A DNA stretch of 64,000 bases from Planococcus sp. MB-3u-03. GTDB lineage: Bacteria > Bacillota > Bacilli > Bacillales_A > Planococcaceae. The notes under the pieces were generated by a model. It made no database searches, had not been told where the DNA came from, and saw only the letters and a program-made list of their open reading frames with translations. This document shows, in pieces, positions 18,454-27,220 of the stretch; positions within the stretch are counted from its first letter, which is position 1, and each line of letters starts with the position of its first letter. The DNA is taken from the NCBI RefSeq assembly GCF_002833405.1, contig NZ_CP025135.1, forward strand, positions 2,399,501 through 2,463,500. Direction: 5' to 3'. A program made the position numbers and the translations under genes.

Positions 18454-18467
18454 TGTAAGCGCATTCA
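18454..18467. promoter_or_regulatory. Candidate CcpA cre box upstream of mtlA
   Basis: TGTAAGCGCATTCA matches the cre consensus TGWAANCGNTNWCA with one mismatch, 71 bases upstream of the mtlA start. This fits catabolite repression of mannitol uptake. Confidence 0.6.
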
Positions 18468-18523
18468 ATGTAATGAAAAACCAACTTTGTCGCCACTGTC
18501 CGGACAAGGCTGTCGTTGCCGCA

Positions 18524-18715
18524 AATTGTGTCGTGCACAGGGACGAACCAAGAGCGAAATCCTGCTGCGGCGCGAATCGCACACGCCAAATTGTGTGGTG
18601 CACAGGGACAGCTCCCAAACGCCCGGCGAATTGTGTCGCGCACAGGGACAAACAACTACCAAAACCCAGCCACGACGCGATTTCTACGCCCCGAATTGTG
18701 CCGTACACAGGGACA
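18524..18715 (+). repeat. R22 repeat cluster (4 copies)
   Basis: Copies start at 18524, 18589, 18629 and 18694, all plus orientation. They form two 65-bp pairs whose cores carry the AATCCC...GACGCGA pattern. They fill the divergent region between mtlA and ptsH, one of the few places with no terminator beside the repeats. Confidence 0.9.
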
Positions 18716-18851
18716 TGTCGCCGCCTCCGCGACAACATTGTCGTTTTTGATCCCACCGCCGAACGGCTCCCGGCTATGCAATTTGCGCAGAAACTGTCAT
18801 AATGAGGGGTGAATTCGCTTACATCTCAAACATCCTAAGGAGGAATTATTC

Positions 18852-19121
18852 ATGGTAGAAAAAACATTCACAATCACAGACCCGGCAGGCATGCACGCAC
18901 GTCCAGCTTCAGCACTCGTAGGTTCGTTATCAAAATTCCAATCGGACATCACGATGGAATTCAAGGACAAAAAAGTTAACTTGAAATCGATCCTCGGCGT
19001 TATGTCACTTGGCGTTCCTTCTGGATCACAAGTCCAGATCGCAGCAGACGGTGCGGACGAAGCGGAAGCGATGGAAACAATCGAACGCGTACTCCAAGAG
19101 CAAGGAATCTCGAACGCATGA
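18852..19121 (+). CDS. ptsH: Phosphocarrier protein HPr
   Basis: 89 residues. His15 in GMHARPAS is the EI-dependent phosphorylation site and Ser46 in [12 protein letters not shown] the HPr kinase site, so this is the full-function HPr that also works with CcpA. TAAGGAGGAATTATTC gives a strong binding site. Its last codons overlap ptsI (ATGA). Confidence 0.97.
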   Translation: MVEKTFTITDPAGMHARPASALVGSLSKFQSDITMEFKDKKVNLKSILGVMSLGVPSGSQVQIAADGADEAEAMETIERVLQEQGISNA

Positions 19122-20824
19122 GTCGCCTCTCCGGAATCGCAGCGTCTAACGGCATCGCTATCGCCAAGGCCTTCCGCCTGGAACATCCGGATCTGACAGT
19201 CGACAAGAAAAACGTGGCGGATCCACAGGCGGAGATCGAACGCTTCGGCTCAGCAGTGGATGAATCCATCGCTGAACTCGAAGTAATCAAAAAACGCACC
19301 GCAGAACAAATCAGCGAAAAAGAAGCGGACATTTTCGGGGCTCACTTGCTTGTCTTGCAAGACCCGGAACTCATCGGGCCAATCACCGACAAGATCAAAA
19401 CCGACAGTGTCAACGCCGAATTCGCGCTTCACGAAACGTCTACAATGTTCGTCGACATGTTCGAAGCGATGGACAATGAATACATGAAAGAACGCGCCGC
19501 CGATGTGCGCGACGTCACGAAACGTGTGCTCGCCCATCTATTAGGCGTCAAGATCCAAAACCCAAGCCTGATCACTGACGAAGTCGTCATCATCGCAGAA
19601 GATTTGACACCATCCGATACGGTGCAATTAAACCCGCAATACATTAAAGGCTTCATCACCGATATCGGCGGGCGCACATCCCACTCCGCGATTCTCGCAC
19701 GCACACTGGAAATCCCGGCGGTCGTCGGCGCGAAATCAGCGATGAGCTCTATCCAGAACGGCACGATCGTCATCATCGACGGCTTGGAAGGAGAAATCCT
19801 TCTTGACCCCGATGAAGCGACACTTGCCGAGTACAAAGAAAAACAAACGGCGTTTGCCGATCAAAAAGCCGAATGGGCCAAGCTGAAAAACGAGGCGACG
19901 CTCACGAAAGACGGCGTTGCAGTCGAACTCGGCGCGAACATCGGCACACCGAAAGACCTTACCGGCGTCCTTGAAAACGGCGGCGAAGCGATTGGCTTGT
20001 ACCGGACAGAATTCTTGTACATGGGCCGCGACAACTTCCCGACCGAACAAGAACAATTCGACGCCTATTCCGCTGTCCTAAAAGGCATGGAAGGCAAACC
20101 GACCGTCGTGCGTACGCTCGACATCGGCGGCGACAAGGAATTGTCGTACTTGAAATTGCCGAAAGAACTTAACCCGTTCCTCGGCCTCCGTGCGATCCGT
20201 CTATGCCTCGAGATGCCGGACATGTTCCGCACGCAGCTGCGCGCACTACTCCGTGCAAGCGTCCACGGGAACCTCAAGATCATGTTCCCGATGATCGCGA
20301 CGCTCGATGAGTTCCGCGAAGCGAAAGCTCTTCTATTGGAAGAAAAAGCAAAACTCGAATCAGAAGGCGTCGAAGTAAGCGATTCAATCGAAGTTGGCAT
20401 CATGGTGGAAATCCCGTCGACAGCCGTCATGGCAGACACCTTTGCAAAAGAAGTCGACTTCTTCTCCATCGGTACCAACGATTTGATCCAATACACGATG
20501 GCCGCCGACCGGATGAACGAATCCGTGTCGTATCTGTACCAACCGTACAACCCAGCCATCCTGCGCCTCGTGAAGACCGTCATCGACGCGTCCCACAAAG
20601 AAGGCAAATGGACCGGCATGTGCGGCGAAATGGCCGGCGACGAAATCGCCATCCCGATTCTCCTCGGCCTCGGCCTGGACGAATTCTCGATGAGCGCCTC
20701 GTCCATCCTAAAAGCCCGCTCTCAGCTGAGCCGCCTATCCAAAGCGGACATGGAAGGGCACACCGAACACATCCTAGGTCTCGCGACTTCCCAGGAAGTT
20801 GAAGACTACGTGAAAAACCTATAA
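19118..20824 (+). CDS. ptsI: PTS enzyme I (phosphoenolpyruvate-protein phosphotransferase)
   Basis: 568 residues, the usual length. The N-terminal HPr-binding domain carries the phosphohistidine motif [12 protein letters not shown]. The C-terminal TIM barrel binds PEP ([36 protein letters not shown]). It passes phosphate from PEP to HPr and so powers both MtlA and NagP in this window. It overlaps ptsH by four bases and ends in its own terminator. Confidence 0.97.
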   Translation: MSRLSGIAASNGIAIAKAFRLEHPDLTVDKKNVADPQAEIERFGSAVDESIAELEVIKKRTAEQISEKEADIFGAHLLVLQDPELIGPITDKIKTDSVNAEFALHETSTMFVDMFEAMDNEYMKERAADVRDVTKRVLAHLLGVKIQNPSLITDEVVIIAEDLTPSDTVQLNPQYIKGFITDIGGRTSHSAILARTLEIPAVVGAKSAMSSIQNGTIVIIDGLEGEILLDPDEATLAEYKEKQTAFADQKAEWAKLKNEATLTKDGVAVELGANIGTPKDLTGVLENGGEAIGLYRTEFLYMGRDNFPTEQEQFDAYSAVLKGMEGKPTVVRTLDIGGDKELSYLKLPKELNPFLGLRAIRLCLEMPDMFRTQLRALLRASVHGNLKIMFPMIATLDEFREAKALLLEEKAKLESEGVEVSDSIEVGIMVEIPSTAVMADTFAKEVDFFSIGTNDLIQYTMAADRMNESVSYLYQPYNPAILRLVKTVIDASHKEGKWTGMCGEMAGDEIAIPILLGLGLDEFSMSASSILKARSQLSRLSKADMEGHTEHILGLATSQEVEDYVKNL

Positions 20825-20828
20825 TGCA

Positions 20829-20868
20829 AACAAGGCCTTGAACTCGATTGAGTTCAAGGCCTTTTTGA
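20829..20868 (+). terminator. Terminator of ptsHI
   Basis: Stem AGGCCTTGAACTC/GAGTTCAAGGCCT with loop GATT, followed by TTTTTGACG. The upper stem and the TTTTTGACG tail are shared with the terminators at 22211 and 23654. Confidence 0.92.
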
Positions 20869-20874
20869 CGACTG

Positions 20875-20896
20875 AATTGTGCCTGACACAGGGACA
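20875..20896 (+). repeat. Single R22 copy
   Basis: Reads AATTGTGCCTG then ACACAGGGACA, a slightly divergent copy directly after the ptsI terminator. Confidence 0.8.
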
Positions 20897-20920
20897 CGAA
20901 AACAACACCTGTCTAGTTTG

Positions 20921-20949
20921 TTGATTTTGTTGACTTTAGAACGTATAAT
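20921..20949 (+). promoter_or_regulatory. Sigma-A promoter of the HTH-PIN pair
   Basis: -35 TTGATT (20921-20926), 17-bp spacer, -10 TATAAT (20944-20949), followed by an AGGAGG site at 20961. This gives the pair its own constitutive-looking promoter. Confidence 0.8.
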
Positions 20950-20974
20950 TAATATCACATAGGAGGTGGAGAAA

Positions 20975-21628
20975 ATGATATCTACCATCGATCAAGAACA
21001 GGAAAACCTCTGGGCAAGCGTGGAAACATTGTCCACAATCAATACTGAACAAGCCGAAGCTGTGCTAAAAACTACAGTTGAACGTTCTTTGAGACAAATG
21101 GGTTTTACAACTCCCGCAATCTCCAGTCTTGCATTAAAAATAACCGATCCACAAACGGTAATAGAGTTGCATCAAATCGAACGGAAAATAAAGCATCAAC
21201 TGAAGAATAAAAATCGTGAAATGGCTTACGAGCTGTTGATTGATTATCTTTCAAAACTAAGTGAGATGACCGACAAAGATCCGGCAGTTATTCAAAAAAA
21301 GTTGATTGCTTCCCTTATGGCGAATAGTGCAAAGAGCCCGCTAAGGGCATCTCTTGTTAATCGCCCAGCCAGTCATCAGAAAACAGGAAACTCTTTTTAT
21401 TCCCCTAGTGAAGCAGCTGAGAAAATCGGATTGAGCGACCAAACGATTAGAAGGATGTGCGAGAAAGGTAAATTTGCCGGTGCATTTAAAACAGATGGCG
21501 GCCACTGGAGAATCCCAAAGGCAAACTTCATTACAACAGATGAACAAGATAAGCGTGCAAAAGCTTTCTTCGACCGGATTGACACCAAAAACGAGGAAGC
21601 AGGGAACGTAGATGAATTCGATCTATGA
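20975..21628 (+). CDS. Excisionase-type helix-turn-helix protein, putative antitoxin/regulator
   Basis: 217 residues. Residues 1-125 are predicted helical with no recognised family. Residues 130-180 are a MerR/excisionase-like HTH (YSPSEAAEKIGLSDQTIRRM, then GGHWRIPKANF). The ATG at 20975 is chosen because AGGAGG lies eight bases upstream; an in-frame GTG at 20966 overlaps that site. The PIN gene starts inside its last codons. Such HTH-PIN pairs are often toxin-antitoxin-like, so it probably represses its promoter and neutralises the PIN protein. That is inference. Confidence 0.75.
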   Translation: MISTIDQEQENLWASVETLSTINTEQAEAVLKTTVERSLRQMGFTTPAISSLALKITDPQTVIELHQIERKIKHQLKNKNREMAYELLIDYLSKLSEMTDKDPAVIQKKLIASLMANSAKSPLRASLVNRPASHQKTGNSFYSPSEAAEKIGLSDQTIRRMCEKGKFAGAFKTDGGHWRIPKANFITTDEQDKRAKAFFDRIDTKNEEAGNVDEFDL

Positions 21629-22202
21629 TTCGCCTGTCCGCCCGAAAGTATTCATTGATACCACCATATTGTGCGGAGCATTGCGAACCGATGGAATCAA
21701 CCGAAAAATTTTACAAGCTGCTAGATTTCCACATCTCTTTCAACCTGTTTTTTCTAAAGTATGCTTATTCGAATTCGTACGCAGTGCGGCTGAAGGGTTA
21801 GGTAAAGGAAAAAATCGTGTGGCTTATTCATCAGATGAGATTGAAGAATTTTTCCAAGCATTTCTAAACCCCATCTTTGAGTACTACGAGGGCCTGCCGG
21901 TCAATAGCATATTAGGACGATATAGCGTGGAAACGATTATTCGAGAGCATTTACCTATAGGTGACGTCTTGATAGAATTAAGCGGATGTGACCGTGACAC
22001 TGCACAGACTATTGCTGAAAAGCAGGAAATGTCAGAACCACTTTCTAAATTCGATCAAGATGATTTTCATGTGTGGGTAACTGCCTTAAGGGAAAACTGC
22101 AACTTCATATTGACTTCTAATCATCGGAGGTTTCCTGCTGAAATAGGAGAAATCAAAAGAATACATCCGATACGCTTTTACGAAGAGCTGTTGAATACAT
22201 GA
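21612..22202 (+). CDS. PIN-domain protein, putative RNase toxin
   Basis: 196 residues. The PIN fold opens with VFIDTTILCGAL (first catalytic Asp), continues with an acidic helix (CLFEFVRSAAE) and ends with DQDDFHVWVTAL and ILTSNHRRF. The usual final Asp of the T-x-N-x-x-D-F motif is replaced by Arg (TSNHRRF), so activity may be altered. It overlaps the HTH gene by 17 bases with an AGGG site just before its ATG, suggesting coupled translation. Base usage is more AT-rich than flanking genes. Confidence 0.75.
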   Translation: MNSIYDSPVRPKVFIDTTILCGALRTDGINRKILQAARFPHLFQPVFSKVCLFEFVRSAAEGLGKGKNRVAYSSDEIEEFFQAFLNPIFEYYEGLPVNSILGRYSVETIIREHLPIGDVLIELSGCDRDTAQTIAEKQEMSEPLSKFDQDDFHVWVTALRENCNFILTSNHRRFPAEIGEIKRIHPIRFYEELLNT

Positions 22203-22210
22203 GATTAATT

Positions 22211-22250
22211 GCAAAAAAGCCGTGAACTCCAATGAGTTCACGGCTTTTTG
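22211..22250 (+). terminator. Terminator of the HTH-PIN pair
   Basis: Stem AAGCCGTGAACTC/GAGTTCACGGCTT with a CAAT loop and TTTTTGACG tail. The upper stem matches the ptsI terminator while the lower stem differs with compensating bases. Confidence 0.9.
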
Positions 22251-22257
22251 ACGATTG

Positions 22258-22344
22258 AATTGTGTCGCGCACAGGGACACTCAAACACCAGAATCCCACT
22301 GCGACGCGAATCTTCCCCCGCGAATTGTGTCGTGCACAGGGACA
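22258..22344 (+). repeat. R22 direct pair, 65-bp period
   Basis: Copies at 22258-22279 and 22323-22344, enclosing a core with GAATCCCACTGCGACGCGAA. Together they make one complete 87-bp unit. Confidence 0.92.
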
Positions 22345-22353
22345 GCTTACAGC

Positions 22354-22524
22354 TTACAATCCACTCTCCACTTTGAGCGCCTTACGATCCACCGGCACAT
22401 GCCACTGCGGAGCCAACTTCTCCAGCTTATACTGTTTATAGCCGTCAATATGTTCCTTATAAGTTTGCAAATAGGTTTTATTCGGGATCTCCATTGTCAT
22501 TTCTTCTTTTACAATCGCAGTCAT
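22354..22524 (-). CDS. Small protein, 56 residues, unknown function
   Basis: An open frame with AGGAGG nine bases before the ATG. The product (MTAIVKEEMTMEIPNKTYLQ... ending ALKVESGL) is charged and soluble with several Tyr and Lys. An in-frame ATG three codons upstream sits inside the binding site and is not preferred. Codon pattern and binding site make it a likely real gene. I do not recognise it. An R22 pair lies immediately downstream. Confidence 0.6.
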   Translation of the reverse strand: MTAIVKEEMTMEIPNKTYLQTYKEHIDGYKQYKLEKLAPQWHVPVDRKALKVESGL

Positions 22525-22661
22525 CCGATTCATCCTCCTCGATTTTGGTCCTTACAAGCATTGATCACGCGGCTACCAACTCATTATTTAAACATTGCTG
22601 TTGTTGCTAAAATAAATGCATATCTTCCCCAGTAATAATAAACGGGATAGATTTGCCGTAT

Positions 22662-23072
22662 TCACTTTTTTTGCGGGAGCGCATGGAGCGCATCCGTCAG
22701 GCGTTCCACAAAATCAGGAAAATCCTCTTTCGAAGCAATCCGAAGTGCGTGTTGCTCATCTTCCACTGACGAACGCTGTGAATAACTCGTCGGCAGCAAA
22801 ATCGGGTGTTCAATGAGCGCTCGCGTAAAACTTGGCAATTGCTCAACTGAAAGCAGAATCGTTGCCTCGTTCAGCCCCTCCTGCTCATCCCGATACAATC
22901 GAACGGAAACGCCTCGGTCCATTGGCAAGCCGATATACAGCTGAGGAACTCGACGCCCTTCGATTTCAGGCGCGCTGCCGATCGGGCAACTCCGCGATTT
23001 CTCAACCGCTTGTGCGGCCATCATCTCGGCTGTCTTGTTGTCTGGTGAAGCCACCTGCTGTATATCCATCAT
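22662..23072 (-). CDS. Hypothetical soluble protein
   Basis: About 136 residues from MMDIQQVAS, chosen because GGAGG lies ten bases upstream; a longer form starts at 23111. The N-terminal 30 residues look disordered, then a mixed alpha/beta region (VPQLYIGLPMDRGVSVRLYR, ATILLSVEQLPSFTRAL) ends in a helix. No signal or membrane segment. Family not recognised. Confidence 0.6.
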   Translation of the reverse strand: MMDIQQVASPDNKTAEMMAAQAVEKSRSCPIGSAPEIEGRRVPQLYIGLPMDRGVSVRLYRDEQEGLNEATILLSVEQLPSFTRALIEHPILLPTSYSQRSSVEDEQHALRIASKEDFPDFVERLTDALHALPQKK

Positions 23073-23111
23073 TTCAACCATTCCTCCGCTCGATTTAATC
23101 GATCTGTCCAT

Positions 23112-23520
23112 GAAAACTTCTTACCTGCGACCGCCAAATTAATAATTAAAAATCAATTATTTATCAAAATTTAAACCCCGTATAACTGATAATACTACAA
23201 TAAACCTACATTAAGGGCCAAAATATGTAAAGTAGTCTATGAAAATTCTCATAATTCAGATTATATTTTGTTTTTCTTATATACTTTTAATGGAAAATAA
23301 GCAGCTTGCTTCTGTAATATGAGTAAATCAAAACCTTATAAATCCCACTGTTTCCAGCGTTTGTCCCGGTCTACCTTTTCACCCACCTCAACAAATACCC
23401 CCACCCCGTTTCCATTAAAAGGTAAAACTGCTATAATGATTTTTGAAACTTTTCTTCAACTTAAAGCTGTTTTCTCCTGACAGCCTCAATTATGACTATT
23501 CAATAAAGTTTATAAACATT
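23112..23520. other. AT-rich spacer without recognised features
   Basis: About 400 bases with no open frame of quality, no strong hairpin and no R22 copy. It presumably holds the promoter of the gene to its left. Confidence 0.5.
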
Positions 23521-23536
23521 CAAAATCATTCTGGAT

Positions 23537-23796
23537 AATTGTGTGATGCACAGGGACATCCGACAATTAAAATCCCCCACGATACGAATCTAATGCTATA
23601 AATTGTTCCACGCACAGGGACAAAACACTAAAACCTTAAACCCCCATAATGCATAAAACCCCCTTGAACTCGATCGAGTTCAAGGGGGTTTTGACGTTCC
23701 AGCTACTCAAATTGTGTGGCGCACAGGGACATCCAAGCAACAGAATCCCGCCGCCATGCGAATCACACAGCTCAAATTGTGTCATGCACAGGGACA
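23537..23796 (+). repeat. R22 repeat cluster (4 copies) around a terminator
   Basis: Copies start at 23537, 23601 (reads AATTGTTCC, diverged), 23710 and 23775, all plus orientation. They form a 64-bp and a 65-bp pair on either side of the terminator at 23654. Confidence 0.9.
23654..23693 (-). terminator. Terminator of the symporter gene
   Basis: A perfect stem ACCCCCTTGAACTCGA/TCGAGTTCAAGGGGGT with TTTT on both strands. It shares its upper stem with the terminators at 20829 and 22211. Confidence 0.85.
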
Positions 23797-23808
23797 AAAC
23801 TGAAAAAC

Positions 23809-25227
23809 CTACGACTCATACCCTTCTCTAACCGCTTTCTGGCGTTTCGCCCGTTTCTTCACTTTCCTATCTTTTCTATAATACTCATCCGAGGTAAAGA
23901 ACTCGTTCTTCAACTCTTTCACTTTGTTGCTCAACAGTAAAATCGCGATGACGTTCGGGATGAGGATCGCGGCGAGCATGATGTCGAGGAAGCCCCAGAT
24001 GACTTCAGCTGCACCGACTGCGCCCAAGATGACGGCGAATATGTAGACCACTTGCATGCCGTATGCCGCTTTTAGGCCGAACAAGAACTCTGCTTGCTTC
24101 GCGCCGTAGAACACCACGACCAGAATCGTCGAGAGTACGAAGAAAATAAGGGCGATTGTTACGAGAATGGCACCGAAATCACCGAAATACTCTTCAAATG
24201 CCAAGCTTGTCAACGCCGATGAATTTTCCATCGCGCCCTCTTCTGTCCATACGCCGGAAGACAAGATGACAAATGCTGTCGCCGTACAAACGATCAAGGT
24301 ATCCACAACTACACCAATGACGGCCCAGAAGCCCTGGCGCACGGGATGGTCGGTCGTCGCAGCTGCGTGTGCGATCGGTGCTGTCCCAAGTCCCGCTTCG
24401 TTGGAATAAAGACCGCGGGCAAAGCCCCAACGGATAATTTCCACAATCGCCGCACCGGCAAATCCGCCCACGACAGGCGCCGGAGAAAAGGCGTTGCTAA
24501 AGATCAACATAAAGAATTCCGGAACAGCTTTAACGTTCATCAAAAGAATGACGACCGCTCCGCCAACATACATCAACGCCATGAACGGAACGAAAATCTC
24601 CGTCACTTTCCCGATGCGCTTGATGCCGCCGAAGACGACGATCGACACGAGCACAGCGGTCGCGATGCCCGTCCACAATACCGGTACATTGAATGTCGCT
24701 TGCACGGTATTCGCGATGGAATTCCCTTGCACCATGATGCTCGGAATCAATTCGATCATCAATGCGAATGAGAACCAAATCCCGAGCCATTTCATGTTCA
24801 AGCCTTTTGTCATGTAATACATCGGCCCGCCGACAAATTCGCCTTTCGCGTTTTTCTCGCGGTACTCAACCGCAAGCACGCTTTCCGCGAACTTCAGCGC
24901 CATGCCGATCAATGCGATGACCCACATCCAGAAAATCGCGCCCGGCCCACCGAACATGATCGCCGCTGGCACACCGACGATGTTCGCCGCACCGATTGTC
25001 GACGACAGTGCAGACGTCAATGCCTGGAACGGCGTGACCGTCCCTTCGCCTTTTGGTCTTCTGAAAATGCTGCCAAAGGTTTGCCCTACTATGTATCCGA
25101 AATAGCGAAACTGAAAAAATCCTAATTTAAAAGTCATATAAAGTCCAGAAACCAATAACAATGTGATGAGCGGGATGCCCCATAGCCATGCTGAAAAATC
25201 AGCAACCCCTTGCAAAAACTGTTCCAA
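23809..25227 (-). CDS. Sodium:alanine/glycine symporter (AGCS family)
   Basis: About 472 residues with roughly ten membrane helices and the family signature near the sodium/substrate site (GGPGAIFWMWVIALIGMALK, FARGLYSNEAGLGTAPIAHA). It takes up alanine or glycine with Na+. The start is TTG with AGGGGGG seven bases upstream. The C-terminal 30 residues are strongly basic and cytoplasmic. Confidence 0.92.
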   Translation of the reverse strand: MEQFLQGVADFSAWLWGIPLITLLLVSGLYMTFKLGFFQFRYFGYIVGQTFGSIFRRPKGEGTVTPFQALTSALSSTIGAANIVGVPAAIMFGGPGAIFWMWVIALIGMALKFAESVLAVEYREKNAKGEFVGGPMYYMTKGLNMKWLGIWFSFALMIELIPSIMVQGNSIANTVQATFNVPVLWTGIATAVLVSIVVFGGIKRIGKVTEIFVPFMALMYVGGAVVILLMNVKAVPEFFMLIFSNAFSPAPVVGGFAGAAIVEIIRWGFARGLYSNEAGLGTAPIAHAAATTDHPVRQGFWAVIGVVVDTLIVCTATAFVILSSGVWTEEGAMENSSALTSLAFEEYFGDFGAILVTIALIFFVLSTILVVVFYGAKQAEFLFGLKAAYGMQVVYIFAVILGAVGAAEVIWGFLDIMLAAILIPNVIAILLLSNKVKELKNEFFTSDEYYRKDRKVKKRAKRQKAVREGYES

Positions 25228-25383
25228 CTGTTTTCCCCCTATAATATTTCAAGATATGAAATATTTCCCTCGCTACATAAGGATTAAACAGAGATCAGGA
25301 AATTAATTAGTAAATTTAGAAAAACTCGGCAAATCCGCCTAAATCGGAAAGCGACAGTTAATCCAATGCTCCTCCCCTAAAAT

Positions 25384-25425
25384 ACAAAAACCTCGGACTC
25401 CATAAAGGAATCCAAGGCTTTCGTC
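25384..25425 (-). terminator. Terminator after the DUF6241-like gene pair
   Basis: An imperfect stem CCTYGGAYTCC/GGARTCCRAGG allowing G-U pairs, with five T on the minus strand. Confidence 0.6.
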
Positions 25426-25470
25426 TGATACCTTATGAAATTAAGAGACACTCAATCACCTGAAATACTA

Positions 25471-25590
25471 TTACACAAGATATGCTTTCTGTTCGTCCGT
25501 CACCAAGTCCAATGCCACTCCCAGAACCTCTTGTTGCAATTCCCAAATAACATTGTGAACTTCTAAGATGTTATTGAGATAGTCAGGCAT
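25471..25590 (-). pseudogene. Partial duplicate of the neighbouring gene's C-terminus
   Basis: A 39-residue frame (MPDYLNNILEVHNVIWELQQ...) resembles the last 40 residues of the next gene (FSNAVNVHNTIWEWHNGTVG...). It lacks a membrane anchor and has only a weak binding site. It looks like the remnant of a second copy after tandem duplication. Confidence 0.55.
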
Positions 25591-25609
25591 CTTACTTCTA
25601 GAGCATAGG

Positions 25610-26125
25610 TTAGAAATTATCCTCCACATACGCCGCTTCCTGCTCTTCCGACAACAAGCCCGTCGCACGTCCTACCGTTCCGTTATGCCATTCCCAAATG
25701 GTGTTGTGCACGTTCACGGCATTTGAGAAATTGCCTTCTTCCCAAGCCGTCAAGCTTTGCTCATAGAATTCGTACTCCTCATAAGCGCCTTCGTTGGCCT
25801 GTAAGATTTTCAGCATTTCATCGATCCGCTCCGGCGTCATTTCGATCGCCCCGCGCTTTTCGGTCGCCTCGATTTTTTGATGTGTCATTTGGTGAAGATG
25901 AATCTGGAATTCACCTTCACTCAAGCCCACAGTCTCCACCTGCTCATTCGCTTTCGGCGCTTCCGTATCTTCTCCTTGTTGCAGCTTATCGTCAGCTTCC
26001 TCCGCAGCTTGGGAGATTTGTTGCTCGTCGCTTGTGGTCAAGCTCTTGTACGCCCAATATCCAGCTCCTGCGAGTATACCTAGGCCCACCAGGAGGATAA
26101 TAATCGTTCGTAATACAGTCTTCAA
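25610..26125 (-). CDS. Membrane-anchored protein, DUF6241-like
   Basis: 171 residues. An N-terminal membrane helix (TIIILLVGLGILAGAGYWAY) is followed by a Glu-rich linker and a helical extracytoplasmic domain with HQMTHQKIEATEKRG and VHNTIWEWHNGTVGRATGLL. I associate this pattern with the uncharacterised Bacillales family DUF6241, from memory. Function unknown. A degenerate second copy of the C-terminus follows. Confidence 0.65.
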   Translation of the reverse strand: MKTVLRTIIILLVGLGILAGAGYWAYKSLTTSDEQQISQAAEEADDKLQQGEDTEAPKANEQVETVGLSEGEFQIHLHQMTHQKIEATEKRGAIEMTPERIDEMLKILQANEGAYEEYEFYEQSLTAWEEGNFSNAVNVHNTIWEWHNGTVGRATGLLSEEQEAAYVEDNF

Positions 26126-26407
26126 CTAAACACGTCCTTCCTTTCATCAGGAACTTCACCCAATAAAAGCATTTTTAAAATCAGTAAGGACTAGTATACA
26201 GTAAAAATCTCTGAAAAGCTTTATTTCTCGTATCTTTCTTCCTATTCAGTTTACGATTCTTCGTTACTCGAGCACTTATATTTTCCACTTATTAAAAGAT
26301 AAGCCATCTTCTATTCAATTACTCCGTCTCAATCGTATAATTTCCTGCTATACTCAATTATAGGTATTTATACACATAAGCACTATTCGTAATGAAAGGA
26401 TTGTCCA

Positions 26408-27185
26408 ATGACACAAGAAACGCAAACGCCTAATCATCGGCGTCCTCCTACTCGTCATCTCGCTTCCATCTATCACCCCGATGCTTATGGAAATGGCATA
26501 CCGCATGGAAATGAATATCCGTTATGACATTAAAGAGCTAAACGCCATCCGGACCGATTACGCCGGAGCGCCGGATGATGCCAATTACAACAGGAACATT
26601 ATCCGCGCCTCTCCGTCACTACCGGCGAGCCGTATTTTAATGCTTGGGATAGTTTGGTGCATCCGGGCGACATCCGGATCACCGTCAACGGCGAAACCGT
26701 CGAGACACTGGAAGACTATCCGGTCAATTGCTCGAATACGAAGAACTCGCCGTCGAAGGCCTCGATCGCTATAATGGCACCATCACTTACTGGACCGTCG
26801 AAGATAAGTTCACGGACAAGGATTTCTTTGGCATTGTGATTTTCCAGAATGGCTACGATATGCGCTTTCACCGCGATGGCGAAGTAATGCCCGGCTATGT
26901 TTCCACCGAGGATCGAGAATTCAAACTCATCTCCATCCAAAAGACGGCACCGTCTCAGAAGAATCATTCACATTCGAAAATAAATCCAAGCTACAGACGC
27001 AATTGATCACCGAAGATTTTAGCGGCCCGATCAATTATTACTTGCCGCCGGGCTATTACTACCCGTCGCTATTGTATCCGCTCCTTTACCCGTGGATTAC
27101 GTCAATCGTTGGATTAGCTTTGATTCTCTTCAACTTTCCTTACGGGGCAATGAAAAAGCGCAGCGCAGCAAAAAATGCACAATAA
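26408..27185 (+). CDS. Putative membrane protein, about 258 residues, with four frameshifts
   Basis: Four frames join into one plausible protein if a single missing base is restored near 26425, 26608, 26724 and 26940. Order: start MTQETQ, membrane helix (RLIIGVLLLVISLPSITPML), a soluble domain including WDSLVHPGDIRITVNGETVE, reminiscent of a PDZ core, then ITYWTVEDKFTDKDFFG, and a C-terminal helix (PWITSIVGLALILFNF) with basic tail. AAAGGA precedes the ATG by about eight bases. All four breaks are missing bases, two of them in A-runs. Function unknown. Confidence 0.6.
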
Positions 27186-27220
27186 CGAATCGCCACACCA
27201 ACTCTGGAAGGAAGGGCCAT

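Noticed and set aside
18524..18715. R22 arrays as a CRISPR
   Set aside because: Only two to four copies per site, the interiors are related to each other rather than unique spacers, sites are scattered, and no cas gene is present.
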